Source: Spirochaetales bacterium | GTDB taxonomy: Bacteria; Spirochaetota; Spirochaetia; B11-G9 | Assembly: GCA_027077185.1 (NCBI GenBank) | Contig: JALTGJ010000167.1 | Coordinates: forward strand, 1-11,877 | DNA: 11,877 bases | Reading direction: 5' to 3' | Shown here: piece by piece, positions 7,293-11,877 of the stretch | How the letters are laid out: each line of letters starts with the position of its first letter | Position numbering within the stretch: the stretch's first letter is position 1 | Position numbers and translations under genes: made by a program | The notes under the pieces: model-generated | The model's input: the letters and a program-made list of their open reading frames with translations, nothing else | What the model was told of the DNA's origin: nothing | The model's database searches: none

Positions 7293-9005
7293 ATGGATGC
7301 TGTTTTATTAATGGTAGTTGTTTTTGTTGGATACATTCTGGCTTACAAGGTTTATGGTAAGTTCCTGAGCCAGAAAGTATTTAATCTAAGTGAAAAAGCA
7401 AAAGTTCCATCAGAAGAATTTGAAGATGGCATGGACTATGTTCCTACTAAAAAAGGAATTATTTTTGGTCATCATTTTACTTCAATTGCTGGTACTGGAC
7501 CCATAGTGGGGCCGGCTATTGGTGTTATATGGGGATGGTTGCCAGCAGTTATTTGGGTTCTTGTCGGTACAATGGTAATGGGCGCTGTTCATGACTTTGG
7601 GGCACTTGTTATTTCACTGAGAAACCAAGGGAAATCAATATCTGAAGTTACCGGGAATTACATAAATAAGCGGACCAGAACTATATTCTTTTTTATAGTT
7701 CTTCTTGAGCTGTGGATTGTAATTGCGATTTTTGGGCTGGTAATTGCAGTTATTTTTTCCATGTATCCGCAGTCAGTGTTCCCTGTATGGTGTGAAATAC
7801 CAATTGCAATTGCATTGGGATACCTGCTTTATAAAAAAGGTATGAATGTAAATATTGCAACTTTTTTAGCAGTGTTTTTAATGTATGTAACTGTTGTATT
7901 GGGCCATTGGATACCTATAACACTGCCAACTATTGGTACAATGGGGCCCACAGGTACCTGGACTATAATACTGCTTATATATGCTTTTATAGCATCAACT
8001 CTGCCGGTTACAACATTGCTTCAGCCAAGAGATTATATGAATGCCTGGCAATTGTTTGTCGCAATGACCCTTCTCGTAATAGGTGTTCTGGCTTCTGCAT
8101 TTGCAGGTAAGCTTAATATTGTTGCTCCTGCAGTTCAGCTTCATCCTGAAGGCGCACCCTCTATGTGGCCATTTCTGTTTATTACAATTGCATGTGGTGC
8201 TATTTCCGGTTTCCATGCTCTTGTTGCTTCCGGTACATCAGCGAAGCAGGTTTCAAAAGAACCTGATGCTGTTGCTGTTGGATACGGCTCAATGATTATG
8301 GAAGGAACTCTTGCTACCCTGGTTATTATTGCAGTTACTGCCGGAATAGGTATGGCGTATCAGACCAAAGATGCAGGTATAATTACCGGTGCTGCTGCAT
8401 GGACTGAACATTATTCTTCATGGGCCGCTTCTGCCGGCTTAGGTTCCAAAGTTGGTGCATTTGTTGTGGGGTCAGCTAATATGATTTCTGTTCTTGGTAT
8501 CCCCAAAGCAATCGCACTGGTTATAATGGGTGTTTTTGTTGCTTCTTTTGCAGGTACTACCCTTGATACAGCAACAAGACTTCAGCGATATGTTATTCAG
8601 GAACTCGCAGGTGATTTTAAGATCAGTTTTCTGAAAGGAAAATATGCAGCTACTGCATTTGCTGTTATTACTGCCTTAATACTTGCATTTTACAATGGTG
8701 CCAATGGGAAGGGTGCTCTTACCTTGTGGCCTTTGTTTGGTGCTGTAAATCAAACTCTTGCAGGGCTTACACTTATTGTCCTAACAGTATATCTTAAGGG
8801 TAGAGGTGGAGTAAAATATCTTCTTACATTGATTCCTGCTGTTTTTATGGTAGTTATGACTATTTGGGCCTTATTTATTAATGAGTCCAATTTTATAGGA
8901 TCCAGAAATGTACTTCTGATGGTTGTAAATGCTATTATTATTATTATTGCATTATGGGTAGTTTTTGAGGGTTTTGTTGCTCTTGGTAAAAAACAGGAAG
9001 CATAA
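7293..9005 (+). CDS. CstA-family carbon-starvation / pyruvate transporter (BtsT-like)
   Basis: A 570-residue polytopic membrane protein of the CstA family. E. coli members CstA and BtsT import pyruvate (BtsT as a proton symporter), and some family members have been linked to peptide uptake. Diagnostic CstA stretches are GHHFTSIAGTGPIVGPAIG (about residues 59-77), the following VMGAVHDFGALVISLRNQG, QPRDYMNAW, GFHALVASGTSAKQ and TTLDTATRLQRYVIQEL. Many hydrophobic helices span the protein. At 570 residues it is shorter than the roughly 700-residue enterobacterial proteins; the difference appears to be missing C-terminal helices, and shorter forms are common outside enterobacteria. The ribosome site GGAGG sits about 7 bp before the ATG. 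Directly downstream of a BtsS/BtsR-like pair and its candidate operator, it is most likely that pair's regulated target. Pyruvate as substrate is inferred from context. Confidence 0.9.
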   Translation: MDAVLLMVVVFVGYILAYKVYGKFLSQKVFNLSEKAKVPSEEFEDGMDYVPTKKGIIFGHHFTSIAGTGPIVGPAIGVIWGWLPAVIWVLVGTMVMGAVHDFGALVISLRNQGKSISEVTGNYINKRTRTIFFFIVLLELWIVIAIFGLVIAVIFSMYPQSVFPVWCEIPIAIALGYLLYKKGMNVNIATFLAVFLMYVTVVLGHWIPITLPTIGTMGPTGTWTIILLIYAFIASTLPVTTLLQPRDYMNAWQLFVAMTLLVIGVLASAFAGKLNIVAPAVQLHPEGAPSMWPFLFITIACGAISGFHALVASGTSAKQVSKEPDAVAVGYGSMIMEGTLATLVIIAVTAGIGMAYQTKDAGIITGAAAWTEHYSSWAASAGLGSKVGAFVVGSANMISVLGIPKAIALVIMGVFVASFAGTTLDTATRLQRYVIQELAGDFKISFLKGKYAATAFAVITALILAFYNGANGKGALTLWPLFGAVNQTLAGLTLIVLTVYLKGRGGVKYLLTLIPAVFMVVMTIWALFINESNFIGSRNVLLMVVNAIIIIIALWVVFEGFVALGKKQEA

Positions 9006-9043
9006 TTATTTATTCAATCTTATTTAAGAATGATAAAATTATG

Positions 9044-9069
9044 AGGGGCAGCTGATTCCAGTTGCCCCT
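9044..9069 (+). terminator. Strong hairpin after cstA, terminator or processing site
   Basis: An 11-bp stem (AGGGGCAGCTG with CAGTTGCCCCT, one G-U pair) closes on the 4-nt loop ATTC. It lies 38 bp after the cstA stop and 24 bp before the next ATG. The following bases, TATTATTAAAT, are AT-rich but not a U-tract, so termination may be partial. No promoter is recognisable between the hairpin and the next gene, so the downstream operon would rely on read-through or on a promoter within 9006-9043. Confidence 0.55.
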
Positions 9070-9093
9070 TATTATTAAATATGGAGGAACAAT

Positions 9094-9549
9094 ATGCCTG
9101 AAAATTCAATTAAAGCTGTAATAAATAATTTGTGGAAATTTTTTTGGATAAGCATGTCTTTACCAATACTCTTTTTTATAGGGATAGTGATTTTACAGAA
9201 ACTTGAGATACGGATAATACCACCTGGTAATATTAGAGCTTGGGGTATCTTACTATTTGTTCTATCTGCTGCTTTTGGTGCTGCTCTTCCCGTTTTGCTA
9301 AGGACATCGTTCCACGATAAATTTTTAAAAGACAAAAATGTGAATATTTCTGAGTATATTGTATATCAAAAGAAACTTTTTATTTTATGCAGTATTGCAG
9401 TTATTCCTGCCTCTTTTGCATATATGTTTATTGTTTCTCCCCTATACATGTATGGATCAGTCTTAGCTGCATTATATGGTATATACAGTACTCTTCCATT
9501 TAAAGATAAAATATTCAGGGAACTTCGAATGTATAAAATAGAAGACTAA
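9094..9549 (+). CDS. Small four-TM membrane protein of unknown function, first gene of an ArsA/GET3-like operon
   Basis: A 151-residue membrane protein I do not recognise. Four hydrophobic helices are visible at about residues 15-35, 49-69, 94-114 and 116-133. A charged loop of about 24 residues (RTSFHDKFLKDKNV onward) lies between TM2 and TM3, and a basic C-terminal tail (LPFKDKIFRELRMYK) follows TM4. There is no signal peptide and no catalytic motif. GGAGG lies 6 bp before the ATG, so the start is firm. The stop is one base before the TTG of the 94-residue protein, and the ATPase follows, so the three genes are probably co-expressed. A membrane partner or receptor for the ATPase is a reasonable inference from context only; I see no clear similarity to GET1/GET2, Oxa1/YidC or ArsB. 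Confidence 0.8.
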   Translation: MPENSIKAVINNLWKFFWISMSLPILFFIGIVILQKLEIRIIPPGNIRAWGILLFVLSAAFGAALPVLLRTSFHDKFLKDKNVNISEYIVYQKKLFILCSIAVIPASFAYMFIVSPLYMYGSVLAALYGIYSTLPFKDKIFRELRMYKIED

Positions 9550-9550
9550 A

Positions 9551-9835
9551 TTGGATCTTAAAAAAATTTTATCCAGTATTATTGAATTTTTTAATGATAT
9601 GGGGACTGTTAACAGAGAGAATGCAACAAAAATAATTGATTATGAAATTGAGGAACTGGAACATATTTTTACCTTGCTTCTTTTTGGTTCCTTTACTGGA
9701 ATGCCCTCTCCTCCTGTTCATATAACGTTACAACTTCTCCCTTTAATGGAGAAGGAGCTTGAACTGATGTTTACCAAGGTTGCAACTGCTCATGATGCAC
9801 TTGCTGAGATTACAGATATATTAGGGGAAATATAG
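9551..9835 (+). CDS. Small helical protein of unknown function between membrane protein and ArsA/GET3-like ATPase
   Basis: A 94-residue, probably cytosolic and helical protein I do not recognise. It has an N-terminal amphipathic segment (about 1-16), an acidic helix with YEIEELEHIFTLLLFG (31-46), a Pro/Gly turn GMPSPPVH (50-57) and a C-terminal helix, QLLPLMEKELELMF onward, to the end. It has no cysteines, TM segments or recognised catalytic motif. The TTG start is one base after the preceding stop with no good Shine-Dalgarno sequence, which suggests translational coupling; an ATG at residue 17 is the alternative. The stop codon overlaps the ribosome site (GAGGTG) of the ATPase gene. Its position suggests an accessory or adaptor subunit of the ATPase, which is inference. 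Confidence 0.72.
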   Translation: MDLKKILSSIIEFFNDMGTVNRENATKIIDYEIEELEHIFTLLLFGSFTGMPSPPVHITLQLLPLMEKELELMFTKVATAHDALAEITDILGEI

Positions 9836-9844
9836 AGGTGTAAA

Positions 9845-10747
9845 TTGAAAGTAATATTTTTTACAGGAAAGGGGGGGGTTGGGAAATCGACCAGCTCTGC
9901 TCTGTTTTCATTAAAACTTGCTAAGTCAGGTAAAAAGATTCTTCTTAATTCCATTGACCCTGCCCATAATTTACATGATATTTTTGATTGTAAGCTTGGT
10001 TCAAAACCCAGGGAAGTTGTTTCAGGACTATCTGTAATGGAAACAAATTTAGATATGTGGGTTAAAAAATATCTTTCTGATACAGAAAAAGAGTTTAAAG
10101 AAGTATATAAGTATCAGGAAGCATTTAATTTACATAAATATTTTAAAACCCTAAAATACTCCCCTGGATTGGAAGAGTATGCTGTCCTTCTTGCACTGGA
10201 AGACAGTATAGCGAAGTATGCTGAATTTGATTACGTGATATTTGATACTCCCCCCACTGCATTGACATTGAAATTTTTAGCTCTTCCTTCTATATCGCTC
10301 CTTTGGCTTGGAGAGCTTGTAAAATTCAGGCAGATGATACTGAATAAAAAAGAAATTGTTACAAAAATTAAGGAAGGAAGAAGGAAAAAAGATATAGAAA
10401 AAGATCCGGTGTTGAAGAGGATTGAGACACTTATAGTTAATTATAAAATACTTGCAGAAAGGTTTACTAATAGTAAACATACAAAGATTATTGTAGTTAT
10501 GAACCCGGATAAACTTTCTCTGTCTGAGTCAAAAGATATTTATAACCGTTTAAATGAACTGGAAATAAAAGTGCCTTATATAATTTTAAATAAATTTTCA
10601 GGTAATGAGTCTTTTAGTACAATTCTTGAAAAAGAGTTTAAGGGGACTGAGATTTTGAGGTTTCCAAAGAATGATACAGAAATTGTTGGTCTGGACTGTC
10701 TTGAGGGGTTGAATTTGTCGTTTGATCTAAAACGGTTGGAGGATTGA
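9845..10747 (+). CDS. Short ArsA/GET3-family ATPase
   Basis: A 300-residue P-loop ATPase of the ArsA/GET3 branch of SIMIBI NTPases. Motifs in order: deviant Walker A GKGGVGKST (8-16) with the signature Lys; switch I DPAHNLHDIF (39-48, compare DPAHS in the family); PGLEEYAVLLALEDS (107-121); switch II FDTPPTALTLKFLALP (133-148, compare DTAPTGHTLR); and VMNPDKLSLSESKDI with ILNKF in the C-terminal half. It is a single ATPase module, unlike the duplicated classical ArsA of about 580 residues. It lacks the CxxC zinc motif of eukaryotic GET3. No arsenic genes are nearby, so arsenite export is unlikely. GET3-like handling of a membrane protein, with the four-TM protein as partner, is one hypothesis. 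GAGGTG at 9835-9840 supports the TTG start. A run of eight G lies inside the Walker A codons. Confidence 0.88.
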   Translation: MKVIFFTGKGGVGKSTSSALFSLKLAKSGKKILLNSIDPAHNLHDIFDCKLGSKPREVVSGLSVMETNLDMWVKKYLSDTEKEFKEVYKYQEAFNLHKYFKTLKYSPGLEEYAVLLALEDSIAKYAEFDYVIFDTPPTALTLKFLALPSISLLWLGELVKFRQMILNKKEIVTKIKEGRRKKDIEKDPVLKRIETLIVNYKILAERFTNSKHTKIIVVMNPDKLSLSESKDIYNRLNELEIKVPYIILNKFSGNESFSTILEKEFKGTEILRFPKNDTEIVGLDCLEGLNLSFDLKRLED

Positions 10748-10761
10748 TACCGGTTAATCGT

Positions 10762-10833
10762 CACAGGATGTATTTTTTTTTGTTTGGGCAGCCCACAGGA
10801 GATTTATCATTTTTGTTTGGGCAGCCACACAGG
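10762..10833. repeat. About 2.2 tandem copies of a 32-34-bp unit
   Basis: CACAGG begins at 10762, 10794 and 10828, and TTTTTGTTTGGGCAGCC occurs identically at 10777-10793 and 10810-10826 (33-bp offset). The region therefore holds two adjacent units of 32 and 34 bp plus the start of a third. The middle of each unit differs (ATGTA versus AGATTTATCA). No ORF crosses it. It may belong to a dispersed intergenic repeat family, which one window cannot show. Confidence 0.7.
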
Positions 10834-10861
10834 GAACCTAACGGTTTCCTGTAGACTGCCC
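10819..10861. terminator. Two-part hairpin between the convergent ATPase and lipoprotein genes
   Basis: An outer stem GGGCAG (10819-10824) pairs with CTGCCC (10856-10861). An inner 9-bp stem CAGGGAACC (10830-10838) pairs with GGTTTCCTG (10843-10851) with one G-T pair and loop TAAC. An internal loop CCACA/TAGA separates them. It lies between two convergent genes, so bidirectional termination is plausible. However, neither strand has a U-tract on its 3' side: the T-run lies 5' on the plus strand. It may be a structured repeat rather than a classical terminator. Confidence 0.45.
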
Positions 10862-10892
10862 CTACTGTAACAATAATGACAATAAAAACGAT

Positions 10893-11672
10893 TTATTTAA
10901 AACTTATATCAATCTCTTCTTTGTCATCTATAAAAACTCCTACTGCGGATAATTCATCTTTATAATCTTTCATTGAACCTGGATTGTCAGCTGTAACCTT
11001 TTTAAATAACTCATCATTCTCGACGATTTTTTCAAAGTTCATATCAAATATAGTTATTAATGAGCCATCTACAAATGATGCATTTGTATTTGTTATAGTT
11101 CCATTTACTTCGACTTTCATCCAATAATGCATATCTTTGTAAATTCCTTTTAACTGATCGCCAAGTCCTTCCTCTGTTGATGCTTCAACTTCTGAATCAC
11201 TTTCTGAACTTGTCTGCTGATCAGTTTGATCTGGGGCATTTCCTAATAGATGCATTGTAAGTTTGCTTGTTTTCCCTTTGTTAAAATCAAAACTAATCCA
11301 GTCACTGCTGTCTTCACTTACAGCTTCCGGTGATGTTGAAGGGCTGGCACTTACTTTTATTTTGGAAATATCTTTAAAATTAAAATATGCTTCATATCCT
11401 GCATATGGGGAATCTTCAGGCATTGGCTCAACTTTTGTCAGGCTGACTCCTTCTCCCATAGCTTTTGCGGCTGAATTTAAACTTTCCATATCAATTAAAT
11501 TCGGATCTGTAGGTTCATCAGTCATAGATAGAAAACCCACAAAGTCCTTTTTAATTTTAAATGTCTGAATAATCTCCCCGCTTCCATCCTTATTTACTTT
11601 GACTGTCACCCCGCTTGAAATACAACCCATAAAAAACAGGGGAAGCACTATAGCCAGTAAAATCTTCTTCAT
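10893..11672 (-). CDS. Predicted lipoprotein of unknown function
   Basis: A 259-residue exported lipoprotein. The type II signal peptide has MKK, a hydrophobic core and PLFFMGC with lipidated C17. The lipobox is loose (F-M-G-C), which spirochaetes tolerate. The mature protein starts with a beta-rich stretch, GVTVKVNKDGSGEIIQTFKI (21-40), resembling the N-terminal hairpin of LppM/DUF3153-type lipoproteins. A second conserved-looking region follows (65-140). A low-complexity acidic Ser/Glu/Gln linker (about 147-170) separates it from a C-terminal domain (175-259). No catalytic motif is seen. AAGGAG lies 9-10 bp before the ATG. A good sigma-70 promoter stands about 100 bp upstream, and the leader between is structured (separate entries), so post-transcriptional control is possible. 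It ends convergent with the ATPase operon. Confidence 0.82.
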   Translation of the reverse strand: MKKILLAIVLPLFFMGCISSGVTVKVNKDGSGEIIQTFKIKKDFVGFLSMTDEPTDPNLIDMESLNSAAKAMGEGVSLTKVEPMPEDSPYAGYEAYFNFKDISKIKVSASPSTSPEAVSEDSSDWISFDFNKGKTSKLTMHLLGNAPDQTDQQTSSESDSEVEASTEEGLGDQLKGIYKDMHYWMKVEVNGTITNTNASFVDGSLITIFDMNFEKIVENDELFKKVTADNPGSMKDYKDELSAVGVFIDDKEEIDISFK

Positions 11673-11688
11673 ATTAACTTACTCCTTT

Positions 11689-11768
11689 GGTCGCATAGCC
11701 GAGTAGGTTGGGATGCATACCCGTGCAATAGACGAAGTCTATGACCAGGGGACGAAGTCCCGACCAGG
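11689..11768 (-). promoter_or_regulatory. Structured 5' leader of the lipoprotein mRNA with tandem hairpin repeat
   Basis: Plus-strand coordinates. Two hairpins with the same GAA loop (UUC in the mRNA) lie in tandem: ATAGAC/GTCTAT at 11728-11742 and GGGAC/GTCCC at 11749-11761, each followed by GACCAG. Their outer stem bases differ but stay paired. A third short hairpin, GGG-ATGCATA-CCC, is at 11710-11722. GGTC-GC-ATAG (11689-11698) can pair with CTATGACC (11739-11746) as an 8-bp helix with a 2-nt bulge. This would exclude the first hairpin and end immediately beside the Shine-Dalgarno sequence. A regulatory role is inferred; a dispersed repeat is the alternative. Confidence 0.5.
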
Positions 11769-11779
11769 CTCTTTTATAA

Positions 11780-11808
11780 GTATTATCTCATTTAATGGGC
11801 AATTTCAA
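11780..11808 (-). promoter_or_regulatory. Sigma-70-type promoter of the lipoprotein gene
   Basis: On the minus strand, TTGAAA (11808-11803, five of six -35 matches) and TAATAC (11785-11780, four of six -10 matches) have an exact 17-bp spacer. Transcription would start near 11773, giving a leader of about 100 nt that contains the hairpins described separately. The remaining sequence to 11877 is AT-rich and shows no gene I can support. Confidence 0.6.
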
Positions 11809-11877
11809 CCTTATGGGAGCTTTTTGCGCTTTGTCTCATTTACTATATCGATAAAACTTCTTATCTAACACAGAGCA

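Noticed and set aside
9845..10747. Arsenite-efflux ATPase (ArsA)
   Set aside because: Single ATPase module of half the classical length, no ArsB/ArsR/ArsD/ArsC nearby; only the wider ArsA/GET3 family call is supported.
10819..10862. Classical rho-independent terminator
   Set aside because: The hairpin is good, but no T-run follows it on the plus strand or on the minus strand; kept only as a possible bidirectional or repeat-derived structure.
11691..11746. tRNA-like segment (a 7-nt loop with GCA flanked by GGG/CCC and a D-arm-like GCCGAGTAGG)
   Set aside because: No 7-bp acceptor stem, no T-arm (GGTTCGA-like) and no conserved position 37 purine; the segment is better explained as part of the lipoprotein leader hairpins.

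Overview
The window is AT-rich with bacterial gene density: ten genes, intergenic gaps mostly of 80-240 bp, and no phage, transposon, CRISPR, rRNA or tRNA gene. A spirochaete is the most likely source. The clues are a loose lipobox, a RsbU-like phosphatase with HAMP and GAF domains, and short Lys-Lys-rich signal peptides on secreted beta-rich proteins. This is inference from style, not a phylogenetic result.

Layout. 1-629 is the 3' part of an RluA-type pseudouridine synthase. It converges with and overlaps by 4 bp a tandem ACT-domain (GcvR-like) gene (626-1150, minus). A small MOSC-domain gene (1386-1829, plus) abuts, stop to stop, a secreted protein built of two copies of one domain (1830-2480, minus).

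The centre (2617-9005, plus) is a signalling and transport block. It holds a membrane-bound PP2C/SpoIIE-type phosphatase, a LytS/BtsS-type histidine kinase, a LytTR response regulator and a CstA-family transporter. The kinase carries an Arg/Arg/Cys/Ser set resembling the one reported for pyruvate binding in E. coli BtsS. The gap before cstA holds two perfect 10-bp direct repeats 21 bp apart, the geometry expected of a LytTR operator. The simplest reading is a BtsSR-BtsT-like pyruvate sensing and uptake circuit with a serine phosphatase added at the head of its operon.

After a strong hairpin come three tightly packed genes (9094-10747): a four-TM membrane protein, a 94-residue helical protein and a short ArsA/GET3-family ATPase. 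This is the best candidate for an uncharacterised system. A repeat-rich intergenic segment follows (about 10762-10862). Last is a minus-strand lipoprotein gene (10893-11672). It has a good sigma-70 promoter and a leader of about 100 nt containing two tandem hairpins whose stems differ by paired changes.

Two genes without Shine-Dalgarno sequences (ACT, SpoIIE) have promoter elements placed so that their mRNAs would be nearly or fully leaderless. Most of the others have clear purine-rich ribosome sites.
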